DNA of 64,000 nt from a bacterium D16-36 (GCA_003611745.1 RAYF01000001.1:1-64000), one strand, 5' to 3'. Positions 40,085-50,227 are shown, counted from the first letter of the stretch. The notes: generated by a model not told the origin, from the sequence alone. Numbers and translations: made by a program.

Positions 40085-40516
40085 ATGATGAAGAAAATTT
40101 TTGATGAAGAATGTATTTTTTGTAAGCTGGCTAATGGGAAGATTCCGACAAATTCCATCTATGAGGACGAGGATTTTAAGGTTGTGATGGATTTAAGCCC
40201 TGCCTCAAAAGGACACTGTATTATCCTTCCGAAGACACATGCGAAGAACCTGCTGGAACTGCCGGAGGAATACTGTGAGAAGATTCTGCTGGTGGCAAAG
40301 AAATGCTGTAAGGTGTTGATGGAGGTACTTCACTGCGACGGCATTAATGTGCTGCAGAATAACGGTGAGGCAGCAGGGCAGACGGTATTTCATCTCCATA
40401 TCCACCTGATACCGAGATATGAGGGGGATAATGTGCGCATTAAATGGGCAGAGCACAGCGAAGAATTTGATATAGAGGCATTAGCAGTTGAAATACGTAA
40501 GGGTTTTGAGGTATAA
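40085..40516 (+). CDS. HIT-family nucleotide hydrolase
   Basis: A 143-residue histidine-triad protein acting on nucleoside phosphoramidates or dinucleotides. The HIT motif HLHIHLIPR (about 104-112) carries the catalytic histidine; the N-terminal CIFCKLANGKIPTNSIYEDEDF and KGHCIILPKTHAKNLLEL are typical. The ATG 40085 (next codon ATG) lies six bases after GGAG; upstream in-frame codons from 40031 lack a site. The leader carries GTGAATAGAGTTCAC and the motif GCAGAAATGGAG shared with several other genes here. Confidence 0.93.
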   Translation: MMKKIFDEECIFCKLANGKIPTNSIYEDEDFKVVMDLSPASKGHCIILPKTHAKNLLELPEEYCEKILLVAKKCCKVLMEVLHCDGINVLQNNGEAAGQTVFHLHIHLIPRYEGDNVRIKWAEHSEEFDIEALAVEIRKGFEV

Positions 40517-40547
40517 TAAGCTTTAAGTTTGTTTCAAGGTGCTGTTT

Positions 40548-40560
40548 AGGAACTGTAAAA
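40548..40560 (+). repeat. GGAACTGT-family half-site
   Basis: TTAGGAACTGTAAAA between the HIT and permease genes; only the left arm is present. Confidence 0.35.
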
Positions 40561-40581
40561 GCAGCGCAGAAGGAGGAAAAG

Positions 40582-41532
40582 ATGTTAAGTTTAGTTCCCG
40601 TTTTAGGAGCATTTGATCCCATGTCCCTGGTCAGGGCGCTGCCTGGGGATGTCTCGCAGGGGTTGATATGGGGAATCATGTCGATTGGCGTATACATTAC
40701 GTATAAGATTTTGAATTTTGCAGATCTGACGGTAGACGGTACGATGGCAACTGGCGGTGCGGTGGCTGTTATGGCGATTCTGGCGGGATACCCGCCGGTC
40801 GTTGCGGTTGCACTGGCATTTCTGGCAGGGATGATGGCCGGGTTTATTACAGGTGTGTTACATACGGTATTTGGCATACCGGATATTCTGGCAGGGATAC
40901 TGACACAGATCGCGCTGTATTCCGTAAACCTTAATATTACCGGGGGCAGGGCAAATCAGGCAGTCAGTGTAGACCAGTATAACCTGATCGTATCACTGCG
41001 GTATATTTCAAAAACGGTTATTGTTACCGGGATTATCACGATTGCCATTATTGCAATTTTGTATTGGTTCTTTGGCACAGAGATGGGCTTTACGGTCCGT
41101 GCGACAGGGTGTAACCCCAACATGTCGCGCGCGCAGGGGATTAATATCTCCGTGGCCAAGGTGATTGCACTTGTATTTTCGAATGGGCTGGTCGGCTTCG
41201 CAGGAGGGCTTCTGGCACAGTATCAGGGAAACTGTGATGTCAATATGGGGCGTGGCGCCATTGTTATCGGCTTAGCGTCCGTTATTATTGGGGAGGTGCT
41301 TGGGGAAGCATTGTTCGGCAATAAGCTGAATTTCTGTGGAAGGCTGCTTTTTGTCGTTGTTGGCAGTATTATTTACTATGTTGTTATTAACTTTGTCTGC
41401 CTGCTGGGCCTGCCAAGTATTGATTTGAAACTGTTCTCATCTATTGTTGTTGCAGTTTTCTTAGCAGTTCCGTATATGAAGGGCAAGGCGAAAAATTCAT
41501 ACCGCAGGGCTGCGAAAGGGGGTGCCAGATAA
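40582..41532 (+). CDS. ABC transporter permease, TrpXY-like
   Basis: A 316-residue permease of the branched-chain-like family with 8-9 membrane segments. IWGIMSIGVYITYKILNFADLTVDGTMATGGAV, HTVFGIPDILAGILTQIALYSVNLNITGG, FTVRATGCNPNMSRAQGINI and FAGGLLAQYQGNCDVNMGRGAIVIGLASVIIGE are the conserved blocks. Close relatives include the tryptophan/tyrosine TrpXYZ transporters of Firmicutes. The substrate-binding protein is not next to it. ATG 40582 has GAAGGAGGAAAAG upstream. Stop and next start overlap (TAATG). Confidence 0.85.
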   Translation: MLSLVPVLGAFDPMSLVRALPGDVSQGLIWGIMSIGVYITYKILNFADLTVDGTMATGGAVAVMAILAGYPPVVAVALAFLAGMMAGFITGVLHTVFGIPDILAGILTQIALYSVNLNITGGRANQAVSVDQYNLIVSLRYISKTVIVTGIITIAIIAILYWFFGTEMGFTVRATGCNPNMSRAQGINISVAKVIALVFSNGLVGFAGGLLAQYQGNCDVNMGRGAIVIGLASVIIGEVLGEALFGNKLNFCGRLLFVVVGSIIYYVVINFVCLLGLPSIDLKLFSSIVVAVFLAVPYMKGKAKNSYRRAAKGGAR

Positions 41533-42326
41533 TGTTAGAATTAGTTGATATCCATAAAACGTTTAATCTTGGCACGATAAATGAAAAGAAGGCGTTAAAC
41601 GGAGTAAACCTGCAGCTTGACGAGGGAGACTTTGTTACAGTGATTGGCGGCAATGGAGCCGGAAAGTCTACTGTCCTCAATGCGATTGCGGGTGTGTGGC
41701 CTATTGACAGCGGAAGCATCCTGATTGACGGGATTAATGTGACGGGGCTTCCAGAGCATAAAAGAGCCAGCATGTTAGGCAGGGTATTTCAGGACCCGAT
41801 GACTGGCACGACGGCGACGATGGAAATTCAGGAGAACCTTGCACTGGCAGCGCGCAGGGGAAAAAGGCGGGGCCTGAGCTGGGGCATTACGAAGAGGGAG
41901 AGGAAGGAATACCATGAGCTGTTAGCAACGCTCGACCTCGGGCTGGAAGACCGCATGACTTCCAAAGTAGGGCTGCTGTCCGGAGGGCAGAGGCAGGCGC
42001 TCACTCTTCTGATGGCAACATTGAAGAAGCCGAAGCTGCTTCTGCTTGATGAACATACTGCAGCGCTTGACCCGAAGACAGCAGCAAAAGTACTTGCCCT
42101 GTCTGACCAGATTATTGAAGAGCATAATCTGACAGCCATGATGGTAACACATAATATGCGTGATGCGATTGTACATGGGAACCGCCTCATTATGATGAAT
42201 GAGGGAAAGGTTATCCTCGATATTAAGGGAGAGGAGAAAAAACGTCTCACGGTGGAAGATCTGTTAAAGAAATTTGAAGAAGTAAGCGGTGAGGAGTTTG
42301 CCAATGACAAGGCATTGTTAGGTTAA
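41532..42326 (+). CDS. ABC transporter ATP-binding protein, TrpXY-like system
   Basis: 264 residues: Walker A VIGGNGAGKSTVLNAIAG, Q-loop VFQDPMTGTTATMEI, signature LLSGGQRQALTLLMATL, Walker B LLLLDEHTAALDPKTA and the switch histidine in MMVTHNMRDAI. It pairs with the permease just upstream and powers import, probably of an aromatic amino acid by family resemblance. The binding protein must be elsewhere in the genome. Confidence 0.92.
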   Translation: MLELVDIHKTFNLGTINEKKALNGVNLQLDEGDFVTVIGGNGAGKSTVLNAIAGVWPIDSGSILIDGINVTGLPEHKRASMLGRVFQDPMTGTTATMEIQENLALAARRGKRRGLSWGITKRERKEYHELLATLDLGLEDRMTSKVGLLSGGQRQALTLLMATLKKPKLLLLDEHTAALDPKTAAKVLALSDQIIEEHNLTAMMVTHNMRDAIVHGNRLIMMNEGKVILDIKGEEKKRLTVEDLLKKFEEVSGEEFANDKALLG

Positions 42327-42336
42327 TTGATAAAAA

Positions 42337-42355
42337 GGGGCGTCAGCCCCTTTTT
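42337..42355 (+). terminator. Terminator of the ABC transporter operon
   Basis: GGGGC (42337-42341) pairs with GCCCC (42346-42350), then TTTTT. The modular repeat copy B begins directly in its T-tract. Confidence 0.8.
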
Positions 42356-42463
42356 ATATACTAGAAAGTTCTCAGTGTGTGGTGGTGCACCAACAATAAA
42401 TGCAAAGAACTTTAGTTCTTTAGCATTTTTGCTAGGGCACAAGCGAAGTCTGTGCCCTTTTTT
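42354..42463 (+). repeat. Modular terminator repeat, copy B
   Basis: Same order and nearly the same sequence as copy A at 16524 (differences: CTAGAAAG for TTAGGAAAG, CTCAGTG for CTCGGTG, GGTGCAC for GGTGTAC). It sits between convergent genes directly after another terminator. Confidence 0.92.
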
Positions 42464-42480
42464 AAATGGTATCGTTCCTT

Positions 42481-43077
42481 TTAAAATGAATTGAGTTCAT
42501 CTAAAGTCATATGGTACATCGGGAAGAATTCTTCCATAAAAATATCAGCTTCCGGGCAGTGAAGCTCTCTTATCGCCTTTTTAATGCTGACTTCTGCACT
42601 GCGGAATTCCTGATTCCCAGCTTTTCCCTCCTCAGTGCATTTTATCAGTGCAGAGATTTTATCTGCTGCCTTGACAAGCAGGCGGGATTCTTTATCCTCC
42701 GGAGTCTCAAGGAAATATGGTTCATATTCTGTGCGCAGCTCAGCGGGCAGCATATTCAGGAGCCGGAAGGCGGCAGTTTTTTCAATCTGCTTGTAGGCGG
42801 ACTGAATCTCGCTATTCTCGTATTTGATAGGGGTGGGCATGTCCCCTGTGATAATCTCCGTGCAGTCATGGTAGATGCCGAGCATTGCCACATGCTCCGG
42901 CCGGTAGTTTTTCTCTAGGCGTTTGTTGCCAAGCAGGGCCAGTGCATGTGCGATGACGGAGGTCTCAAGGGAATGCTCGCTGATATTTTCCTTGACAGAA
43001 TTGCGCATCAGCGCCCAGCGTTCAATATATTTCATGCGGGCCAGCATTGCGTAAAATGAGTGTTTTTTATTATCCAT
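42481..43077 (-). CDS. HD-domain hydrolase, YfbR-like
   Basis: 198 residues. HD-superfamily metal-binding motifs are visible: [16 protein letters not shown] (His), [19 protein letters not shown] (His-Asp), and [20 protein letters not shown] (distal Asp). YfbR-type proteins remove phosphate from deoxynucleoside 5'-monophosphates. ATG 43077 is inside the last codons of uvrA, eight bases overlapping, with GGAG six bases upstream; longer forms lie fully within uvrA. Co-expression with uvrA fits a nucleotide-pool or repair role. Confidence 0.88.
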   Translation of the reverse strand: MDNKKHSFYAMLARMKYIERWALMRNSVKENISEHSLETSVIAHALALLGNKRLEKNYRPEHVAMLGIYHDCTEIITGDMPTPIKYENSEIQSAYKQIEKTAAFRLLNMLPAELRTEYEPYFLETPEDKESRLLVKAADKISALIKCTEEGKAGNQEFRSAEVSIKKAIRELHCPEADIFMEEFFPMYHMTLDELNSF

Positions 43078-45931
43078 GGCGTTCTCCATCTTTTTCAAGT
43101 ATTTTTTTGATATAGATTCCTGTGAAGGATTCCCTGCATTCCATGATTTCTTCCGGGGTGCCGGATGCAACAACGGTCCCTCCGCGGTCGCCGCCTTCCG
43201 GCCCGATGTCGATAATGTAATCTGCTGTCTTTATGACATCGAGGTTGTGTTCGATGACGACAACGGTATTTCCGCCATCGGTCAGGCGGTGCAGGATGTC
43301 AATGAGTTTGTGGACATCTGCAAAATGAAGCCCTGTGGTGGGCTCATCTAAAATATAGATGGTCTTTCCCGTGCTGCGTTTGCTAAGCTCCGATGCCAGT
43401 TTGATGCGCTGTGCCTCGCCGCCGGATAATGTTGTGGACGGCTGGCCTAATTTGATGTAGGAAAGCCCAACGTCATGCAGTGTTTCAATCTTTCGGCGGA
43501 TTTTCGGCAGCGGCTCAAAGAAGTGGACAGCTTCCTCCACTGTCATATCCAGCACGTCGGCAATCGTTTTGCCTTTGTACTTGACGTCCAGTGTCTCCCT
43601 GTTGTAACGTTTTCCGTGGCACACTTCGCATGGAATATAGATATCCGGCAGGAAGTTCATTTCAATCTTATTGATGCCATCGCCGTTGCACGCCTCACAG
43701 CGCCCGCCCTTGGCATTGAAGCTGAAACGCCCTTTCTTATAGCCCTTCGCCTTGGCATCCGGCGTGGCGGCAAACAGGTCGCGGATCAGGTCAAATACAC
43801 CGGTATAGGTGGCAGGGTTGGAGCGCGGCGTCCTTCCAATTGGAGACTGGTCGATTGCGATTACTTTGTCAAGCTGTTCCAATCCGGTAATGCATTTATG
43901 TTTTCCCGGGATGCATCTTGCCCGGTTTAAGTTTCTGGCAAGATTTTTATATAAAATTTCATTGACCAGAGAGCTTTTGCCGGAACCGGAAACACCGGTT
44001 ACACAAGTCATAACACCAAGCGGGAAGTCCACGTTGATATTTTTCAGGTTGTTTTCCGCCGCGCCTTTTACGGTGATAAAGCCAGAAGGGCTGCGCCGTT
44101 CCTTTGGGGTCGGTATGCAGATGCGGCCGCTTAGGTAGGCTCCGGTTATGGAGTTTTTATTTGCCATAATCTCTTTGGCAGTGCCCTCTGCTACAATCTC
44201 CCCACCGTGGATGCCTGCGCCGGGGCCTACATCTACGATATAGTCTGCTGCCAGCATGGTATCTTCATCGTGTTCCACCACAATCAAGGTATTCCCAAGG
44301 TTTTTCAGGCGTATCAGTGTATTTAGCAGCTTGTCGTTGTCACGCTGGTGCAGCCCGATACTTGGCTCGTCCAGAATATAAGCAACACCGACAAGTCCGG
44401 AGCCAATCTGTGTCGCCAGGCGGATGCGCTGTGCTTCGCCGCCGGATAGGGAACCGGCATTGCGGGCGAGGGAAAGATAGCCAAGCCCGACATCCATCAG
44501 AAAGCCAAGGCGGGCATGGATTTCACGCAGTACCAGTTCACCAATGGCAAGCTGGCGTTTTGTGAGCTGCAGCCCATTCATATAGTCGACTAAATCACAG
44601 ATGGCAAGTTCTGTGACTTCTGCAATATTTTTGTCGCCCACTGTCACGGCAAGCGCACCCGGCTTGAGGCGTTTTCCTTTGCAGCTTTTGCAGGGGATGA
44701 TTTTCATAAATGTTTCGTATTCTTTTTTGACGGTGTCGGAGGCGGTTTCGCGGTAGCGCCTTTCCACATTGCGGATAACGCCCTCAAATGGGATGTCATA
44801 CACCCCGGTTCCGCGCTGCCCAGTGTATTTTACGCGGACTGTCTTTCCGTTGGTGCCGTGCATAATAAGCTCTTTTGCCTCGTCTGATAAATCCTGATAT
44901 GGCATATTGATATCAAAACCGTATTCTTTTGCCATGGCGTCCAGAATAGAGCGGCCGTAGCTGGAAGAATTTGTGGCGGACTGCCAGCCGGTTACGGCAA
45001 GTGCGCCGTCCGGTATGCTTAAGGATGGGTCTGGAATAATTAGTTCTTCTGTAAATTCCATGCTGAATCCAAGGCCGTGGCAGGTTTCGCAGGCACCAAA
45101 AGGGTTGTTGAAAGAAAAATTTCTTGGCTCAATTTCATCAATGCTGATGCCGCAGTCAGGGCAGGAGAAGCTCTGGCTGAATTTTACCTCACCCTTCTGC
45201 GGGATATCTACGGTCATCAGCCCGTCGGACAGCTTCATTACATTTTCTATGGAATCAGATAATCTTTTCTGGATGCCGTCCCGCACAACGAGGCGGTCTA
45301 CCATAATGTCGATATTATGCTTCTTGTTTTTTTCCAGTTTTATTTCCTCAGACAGCTCATATAGGTGTCCATCCACGACAACGCGGACATAGCCGTTTTT
45401 TCTGGCGGATTCGAAAACTTTTGCGTGCTCGCCTTTGCGCCCGCGGACAACGGGTGCCAGAAGCTGAAGCTTTGTCCCCTCCTCATAGGTCATGATTTCA
45501 TCTACCATCTGGTCTATAGTCTGTTTTTTTATCTCTTTGCCGCACTTTGGGCAGTGTGGGATGCCGATGCGTGCAAAGAGCAGGCGGTAATAGTCATATA
45601 TTTCAGTAACAGTGCCCACAGTAGAGCGGGGATTCCGGTTTGTGGATTTCTGGTCGATAGAGATTGCAGGGGAAAGGCCCTCGATGGATTCCACATCCGG
45701 TTTCTCCATTCGCCCCAGAAACATTCTGGCATAGGACGACAGGGATTCCATATAGCGCCTCTGCCCTTCCGCATAGATTGTGTCAAAAGCGAGGGACGAT
45801 TTTCCCGAACCGCTTAGGCCGGTCAATACAACAAAGGAATCGCGGGGGATATCCAGATTGACATTTTTCAAATTGTGCTCTTTTGCACCGCGGATGCGGA
45901 TGTATTTCTTTAATTCTTCATGCTTGCTCAT
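43070..45931 (-). CDS. uvrA: Excinuclease ABC subunit A
   Basis: The damage-recognition ATPase of nucleotide excision repair. At 953 residues it is full length with two ABC modules: Walker [13 protein letters not shown] near 34 and [13 protein letters not shown] near 640, signatures [18 protein letters not shown] and [16 protein letters not shown], and zinc-binding cysteine pairs ([50 protein letters not shown] then CEVCHGKRY). ATG 45931 has AAAGGATAGG upstream. uvrB and uvrC are not in the window. Confidence 0.98.
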   Translation of the reverse strand: MSKHEELKKYIRIRGAKEHNLKNVNLDIPRDSFVVLTGLSGSGKSSLAFDTIYAEGQRRYMESLSSYARMFLGRMEKPDVESIEGLSPAISIDQKSTNRNPRSTVGTVTEIYDYYRLLFARIGIPHCPKCGKEIKKQTIDQMVDEIMTYEEGTKLQLLAPVVRGRKGEHAKVFESARKNGYVRVVVDGHLYELSEEIKLEKNKKHNIDIMVDRLVVRDGIQKRLSDSIENVMKLSDGLMTVDIPQKGEVKFSQSFSCPDCGISIDEIEPRNFSFNNPFGACETCHGLGFSMEFTEELIIPDPSLSIPDGALAVTGWQSATNSSSYGRSILDAMAKEYGFDINMPYQDLSDEAKELIMHGTNGKTVRVKYTGQRGTGVYDIPFEGVIRNVERRYRETASDTVKKEYETFMKIIPCKSCKGKRLKPGALAVTVGDKNIAEVTELAICDLVDYMNGLQLTKRQLAIGELVLREIHARLGFLMDVGLGYLSLARNAGSLSGGEAQRIRLATQIGSGLVGVAYILDEPSIGLHQRDNDKLLNTLIRLKNLGNTLIVVEHDEDTMLAADYIVDVGPGAGIHGGEIVAEGTAKEIMANKNSITGAYLSGRICIPTPKERRSPSGFITVKGAAENNLKNINVDFPLGVMTCVTGVSGSGKSSLVNEILYKNLARNLNRARCIPGKHKCITGLEQLDKVIAIDQSPIGRTPRSNPATYTGVFDLIRDLFAATPDAKAKGYKKGRFSFNAKGGRCEACNGDGINKIEMNFLPDIYIPCEVCHGKRYNRETLDVKYKGKTIADVLDMTVEEAVHFFEPLPKIRRKIETLHDVGLSYIKLGQPSTTLSGGEAQRIKLASELSKRSTGKTIYILDEPTTGLHFADVHKLIDILHRLTDGGNTVVVIEHNLDVIKTADYIIDIGPEGGDRGGTVVASGTPEEIMECRESFTGIYIKKILEKDGERHG

Positions 45932-46225
45932 CAGCTTACCTATCCTTTCTAAGTTCTAAGGAACTGTCCAAAAATAACTTTTCATATCGCTTGTCTTTTC
46001 CACGATAGCACCACTCAAAAATCAGTTACATATGTCCGAAAGCTTGTCTCTTATCTTACCATGAAATAATTAATATGACAAGTACATATGTTCTGGATAC
46101 ACAAAAAACATTTTTCAGTAATGAATATATCCTGAAAAAAATTTCCGCGTTCTGGATATGTGAATGCCATACAAATATTGTTAGTGTATACATCCAAGCC
46201 ATTAAGTGAACAGCACAAATATTTC
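45932..46225. repeat. Intergenic region with two repeat fragments
   Basis: AAGGAACTGTCCAAAAATAA at 45957-45977 is a half-site of the GGAACTGT family. CAGTAATGAATATAT to TTTCCGCG (46116-46149) resembles the right arm of the 177-bp palindrome at 20680. Nothing else is evident. Confidence 0.45.
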
Positions 46226-46254
46226 TTGAAGATATGCAGAATTTGCAGTATACT
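46226..46254 (+). promoter_or_regulatory. Promoter of the second chemoreceptor gene
   Basis: TTGAAG (46226-46231), 17-bp spacer, TATACT (46249-46254). A hairpin AGCGAAGAAG/CTTCTTTGCT lies in the leader near 46274-46299. Confidence 0.6.
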
Positions 46255-46344
46255 ATAAAGTATAGAGTTCGAAAGCGAAGAAGGTTTTTCTTCTTTGCTT
46301 AGAAATGAAAAAGATTAAAATGAAAAAGAAAGGGGCGGTTAGTC

Positions 46345-48144
46345 TTGGACAAAGGAAAGAGCAAGGTACATAGTTTGAAATGGGTCATTATGGTAATTGT
46401 TGATATTATTGTCGTTATTATCGGTGTGGCATATGGGGTATTCTGCCTGTATGAGGCGAAGCAGTTATCGACAGTTAGCATTAACAGCTGCAAGGAGGCA
46501 ATGGACGATGGTTATCGGACGGAAATCAAGTCGCAGGTAGAATCATGCATTACGATGCTGCAGGGATATTATGATAAGGCCCAGAAGGGGATTTGTACGG
46601 AAGAACAGGCACAAAGCATGGCGAAAGAGGCAATCCGCTCCATGAGGTACAGAGAAGACGGTAGTGGTTATCTGTGGATTGATGCCACAGATTATACTCT
46701 TATCATGCACCCAATCCTGCCGGAGCAGGAAGGGACAAACCGCAAGGACATGGAGGATAAAAAGGGTGTCATGATTACACAGGAAACCGTGAAAGCCGGT
46801 CAGGACGGCGGCGGTTTTAATTCTTTCTGGTTTACAAAATCTGACGGAAAGACAGTGGCAGAAAAACTAGCTTACTCTGAAGAGTTTAAGCCGTGGGGCT
46901 GGGTAGTGTCTACGGGAAATTATGTGGATGATATGCAGAAAGCTATGGTTGAGGAGGAGGAGGCACTGGATAAAACCTTTAATAGAATGGTTGTCCTGAT
47001 GCTGATTATCTCAGTAGTTATTCTGCTGCTGGCAGGAACGGCTGCTGCAAAATTTGGAAAAAGGATTGCGAAGCCGATTAAGAAGCTGGAGAGTGCTCTG
47101 GGAAAAATTGCTGCTGGGGATTTGCGTTTTGATATAGATGCAAAGCTGTTGAAGCGTGGGGACGAGATTGGAAGCATTACAAGGCAGATGCTTGATGTGA
47201 AAAATTCACTGCAGGATATGGTTGGTGGAATCGGTATTCTGGCAAACCAGCTTCAGGAGGATAACCAGAATTTTAATGAGAGTTTTTCAAGGGCAGCTGA
47301 GTCTATTGAGAACATTGGCACTGCGGTGGAGGAAATTGCAGAGGGCGCTACAAATCAGGCATCCGATACAGAAGTTGTCAGCAATAAGGTAAAGGATTTG
47401 GAACATGTCATAGATCAGGAGAAGGATGCAGTCATAAAGCTGGAGCAGGCTATAAAATCTATGATGGATTACTCCGGCGGTGCAGTAAGCAATGTAGAGC
47501 AGTTAGTTCAGATTTCAGATAAGACAAACCATGCGGTATCTTTTGTCAATGAACAGACACAGAGAACAAATCAATCCGTTGGGGATATTCAGCAGGCAAT
47601 CAGCGTGATTACGGGAATTGCAGAACAGACCAGCCTTTTGTCTTTGAATGCCAGCATAGAGGCAGCGAGGGCAGGAGAGCAGGGGAAAGGCTTTGCTGTA
47701 GTGGCTGAAGAAATCCGCAAGCTTGCTGATGAAAGTAATGAGAGTGCATCCGAGATTGAAAAATCAGTCCAGCAGCTTATTGCAAACTCTGAATCATCTG
47801 TTGATAAGATGCAGGATGTTTCCCAGAATGTTCAGGAGCAGATGGAGAGGCTGAAGGAGACAAGGGATGCATTTGAGAGTTTGTATCAGGAAATACAGAC
47901 AGTAGAAGGGGTATCAGAAGACCTAGGTGTCCAGACAGGGCGGCTGGATGAATTAAAGACTGTGGTTGCAGACAGCGTCAACAGTCTGGCTAGTGTCATT
48001 CAACAGAGCGCTGCGGGGGCGCAGGAGACGAGTGCAAGCATGAACATTCTCACGGAAAATATTGAGGATAATAAGTCAAACCTGCAGGAACTGGTTGACC
48101 TGAATGAGGATCTGGCACAGAAGATCAGCAGATTTTCTGTTTAA
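46345..48144 (+). CDS. Methyl-accepting chemotaxis protein with single Cache sensor
   Basis: 599 residues. The N-terminal membrane helix ([23 protein letters not shown]) and a second near 212-234 flank a ~170-residue sensor of single-Cache type ([42 protein letters not shown] and [17 protein letters not shown]). Then come a HAMP domain ([26 protein letters not shown]) and the signalling domain with [35 protein letters not shown]. Start is TTG 46345 behind AAAGGGGCGG. Single-Cache_2 receptors often sense small organic acids; the ligand here is unknown. It may be co-transcribed with the SCP2 gene. Confidence 0.93.
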   Translation: MDKGKSKVHSLKWVIMVIVDIIVVIIGVAYGVFCLYEAKQLSTVSINSCKEAMDDGYRTEIKSQVESCITMLQGYYDKAQKGICTEEQAQSMAKEAIRSMRYREDGSGYLWIDATDYTLIMHPILPEQEGTNRKDMEDKKGVMITQETVKAGQDGGGFNSFWFTKSDGKTVAEKLAYSEEFKPWGWVVSTGNYVDDMQKAMVEEEEALDKTFNRMVVLMLIISVVILLLAGTAAAKFGKRIAKPIKKLESALGKIAAGDLRFDIDAKLLKRGDEIGSITRQMLDVKNSLQDMVGGIGILANQLQEDNQNFNESFSRAAESIENIGTAVEEIAEGATNQASDTEVVSNKVKDLEHVIDQEKDAVIKLEQAIKSMMDYSGGAVSNVEQLVQISDKTNHAVSFVNEQTQRTNQSVGDIQQAISVITGIAEQTSLLSLNASIEAARAGEQGKGFAVVAEEIRKLADESNESASEIEKSVQQLIANSESSVDKMQDVSQNVQEQMERLKETRDAFESLYQEIQTVEGVSEDLGVQTGRLDELKTVVADSVNSLASVIQQSAAGAQETSASMNILTENIEDNKSNLQELVDLNEDLAQKISRFSV

Positions 48145-48163
48145 TACAATATGGGAGGTTAGT

Positions 48164-48264
48164 GTGAAAAATACCTTTTTCACAAAGCGAACCATGTTCG
48201 CTTTGCAAATATTGTGTCTGCGCGCACTTGCCACAAATTTGTTATGCGCAAAGAACGTGCGCAG
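48164..48264 (+). repeat. Hairpin cluster in the SCP2 gene leader
   Basis: GCAAAGCGAACATGGTTCGC-type pairing (about 48183-48208: AAAGCGAAC with GTTCGCTTT) and GCGCAAAGAACGTGCGC (about 48246-48262) precede the motif GCAGAAATGGGG just before the start codon. Confidence 0.55.
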
Positions 48265-48278
48265 AAATGGGGAGTATT

Positions 48279-48608
48279 ATGACTTATAATGAATTTTTTG
48301 AAAAAGTAAAAGAGCAGTTTATGAAGGCGGATGTCAGTGACATTCATGAGCATTTAGCTTATCAGTTTAACATTGTGGGAGATGCAGAAGGTATCTTTTA
48401 TGTTGAGGTAAAAGATGGTGAACTTCATGTGGAGCCATATGAATATTATGATAGGGATGCGGTGTTAATTGCCTCTGCCGATACGTTTATGAAAATTGCG
48501 GAGGGAAAATTAGATCCGGTAAAGGCATTTACCTTCCGGAAATTAAAGGTCGAGGGAAGTATTGATAAGGCGCTGAAGCTGAAAGGTTTGATTGACAGCA
48601 AAAAGTAA
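48279..48608 (+). CDS. SCP2 sterol-carrier-like protein
   Basis: A 109-residue single-domain protein of the SCP2 fold, a hydrophobic tunnel that binds lipids or other apolar ligands: YQFNIVGDAEGIFYVEVKDGELHVEPYEYYDRDAVLIASADTFMKIAEGKLDPVKAFTFRKLKVEG matches the family's beta sheet and the 'F..gkLkveG' helix region. ATG 48279 is six bases from GGGGAG; the longer frame from 48228 runs through the leader hairpins. It is related in fold to the C-terminal half of the protein at 38985. The ligand in an anaerobe without sterols is unknown. Confidence 0.88.
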   Translation: MTYNEFFEKVKEQFMKADVSDIHEHLAYQFNIVGDAEGIFYVEVKDGELHVEPYEYYDRDAVLIASADTFMKIAEGKLDPVKAFTFRKLKVEGSIDKALKLKGLIDSKK

Positions 48609-48639
48609 ATGGTTTCAGGAAAAAATGTAATAGCGGTAA

Positions 48640-48664
48640 GGCAGGGCTACAGCCCTGCCTTTTT
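48640..48664 (+). terminator. Terminator of the SCP2 gene
   Basis: GGCAGGGCT (48640-48648) pairs with AGCCCTGCC (48651-48659), then TTTTT. Repeat copy C begins in its T-tract. Confidence 0.88.
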
Positions 48665-48773
48665 ATATATTAGGAAAGTTCTCGGTGTGTGGTGGTGCAC
48701 CAACAATAAATGCAAAGAACTTTAGTTCTTTAGCATTTTTGCTAGGGCACAAGCGAAGTCTGTGCCCTTTTTT
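48664..48773 (+). repeat. Modular terminator repeat, copy C
   Basis: Nearly identical to copy A over its whole length (GGTGCAC where A has GGTGTAC) and again placed directly behind a canonical terminator between convergent genes. Confidence 0.92.
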
Positions 48774-48808
48774 ATGCGTCCCGCACGCGAGCAGGGAAGA
48801 AAATCCGC

Positions 48809-49876
48809 TTACTTGATTGTAACTGTATGCTTTAGTATATAGTTTGCTGAAAGAAATGCCGTTACCAGCAGGGCCGTCAGCAGCATGGATACTGCAAAGA
48901 ACAGTAAAAGTGCAGGAGTCGCAAGGGAGCGCATTTTAAGGATGCAGGTGATATCCAGAACCGCTAGGATAAAAAGTGCAAGGATATCGTAGATGCGTCC
49001 GGTTGCCATTCTTGCATGTATGGATGCGTCCAGTTTGTCCATAAGTTTAGGGTTGTCCTGACAGTCTTCCATGCTTTTGTGCGACAGGCTTAAAAGCTGC
49101 CTGCGGCATAAGTTTAGATAATGGCCTGCAGCGGCAGAAGTCTCTTCTGCCGGCCGTCTGGCTATCAGCAGGATGCCTACGGTAAAAAATGAGATAATGT
49201 GGCTGTTATAAATAACATTATGGATGCCGAACAGGACCATGCAGGCGGCATATGCAAAGAAGCAGGTATGGACGCCAATGGTATATCTGGATGACAGGTT
49301 TAGAATATACACAGCTCCGGCTGCCAATGCCGTCAGCAGGAGGACTAAAAAAAGACAAATGGCACGGTTTTTTTTCAGGTATCCCAGACGTTCCCTTTTT
49401 TCCTGTTCTGATGGGCTTTTCCCTGTGAATGGAATAGAAAGGGCCTTATAAAGCTGTTTCTGGGAAAGGATATGGTATCCAGCAATGCCTGCAGACAGAA
49501 CCATTCCATAAAGAAAAGAAAAGGGCGCAAAAAAGCCGCCCTTTCCGGCTGCTAATTTTCCATAGGCTGCCATGGCAGTTCCGTAAAGAAGCATGAGGAT
49601 AGAAACCTCCGCCAGAAAGCATAGAACAGAATAAAGAAAGGGAAACGGCTGCTTCTGGCGGAGCAGGTCCTTGCAATGCCGCAGAGTATTATTCCCAACT
49701 ACTTTGCAGGCCGGAATCTGCAGAAGTGCAGCATTGTCAAAACGGATTTTCTCTTCCGCCAGCACCTGCCTGATGGTTTCATCCGAAATAAGGGATGCTG
49801 ATTCCTCAGAAAATTTCATAGCAATTGTATCATAAGAAATTGTGCCAGCCTGTTTATATTCTGTATCTGGTTTCAT
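48809..49876 (-). CDS. Polytopic membrane protein of unknown function
   Basis: 355 residues. The first ~85 are cytoplasmic with a histidine/cysteine-poor helical character; then about seven membrane segments follow, including FLYSVLCFLAEVSILMLLYGTAM, FFAPFSFLYGMVLSAGIAGYHI, AICLFLVLLLTALAAGAVYILNL, VHTCFFAYAACMVLFGIHNVIY and LATPALLLFFAVSMLLTALLVTAFLSANYIL. A soluble loop of about 55 residues (ARRPAEETSAAAGHYLNLCRRQLLSLSHKSMEDCQD) separates the last pair. The start ATG 49876 has AAAGGAGAGAAAAGC upstream. No family recognised; it ends a minus-strand run. Confidence 0.7.
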   Translation of the reverse strand: MKPDTEYKQAGTISYDTIAMKFSEESASLISDETIRQVLAEEKIRFDNAALLQIPACKVVGNNTLRHCKDLLRQKQPFPFLYSVLCFLAEVSILMLLYGTAMAAYGKLAAGKGGFFAPFSFLYGMVLSAGIAGYHILSQKQLYKALSIPFTGKSPSEQEKRERLGYLKKNRAICLFLVLLLTALAAGAVYILNLSSRYTIGVHTCFFAYAACMVLFGIHNVIYNSHIISFFTVGILLIARRPAEETSAAAGHYLNLCRRQLLSLSHKSMEDCQDNPKLMDKLDASIHARMATGRIYDILALFILAVLDITCILKMRSLATPALLLFFAVSMLLTALLVTAFLSANYILKHTVTIK

Positions 49877-49938
49877 GATGCTTTTCTCTCCTTTGTTTTT
49901 TAAATGTGATAGGAAATCCTGCCACAGTAAAGTAAGCC

Positions 49939-50217
49939 CTATTGTTTGTTTTTCATAAACTGTTTTATTAATTCGTATTGGCTTTTCTGTGCAGGGGACA
50001 TCTGTGCAGTGAAAATTTCTGTCAGCAGCATGTTTTCTGCCTGCGTAAAGGAAAGCCCCTCCTGGTCTATCTTATTTTTCCAGTTTGTGATAATGGGCAA
50101 CGCTTCATTTAACTGTTTGCCGGACAGGGAGGTCATAAGCAGCTCTATCATTTGCTGTTTTTTAGGGTCCATCTGCTGGAAAGCAGCATTCTGCCTGATA
50201 TTTTTCATAGCAATCAT
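49939..50217 (-). CDS. Small helical protein, paired with the gene upstream
   Basis: About 92 residues from ATG 50217 (AAAGG six bases upstream; ATG 50235 overlaps the previous gene and is an alternative). It is Gln- and Met-rich and predicted helical: FQQMDPKKQQMIELLMTSLSG then TQAENMLLTEIFTAQMSPAQKSQYELIKQFM. The ending shares a pattern with the end of the upstream protein (L/M-x-P-x-QK-x3-E/L-x-IM). Overlapping arrangement shows coupling. No signal peptide or membrane helix. Function unknown. Confidence 0.65.
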   Translation of the reverse strand: MIAMKNIRQNAAFQQMDPKKQQMIELLMTSLSGKQLNEALPIITNWKNKIDQEGLSFTQAENMLLTEIFTAQMSPAQKSQYELIKQFMKNKQ

Positions 50218-50227
50218 TGACATCCTT

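Noticed and set aside
16524-48773. CRISPR-like interpretation of the repeated sequences
   Set aside because: Copies are tens of kilobases apart at transcript ends, with no regular spacers and no cas genes.
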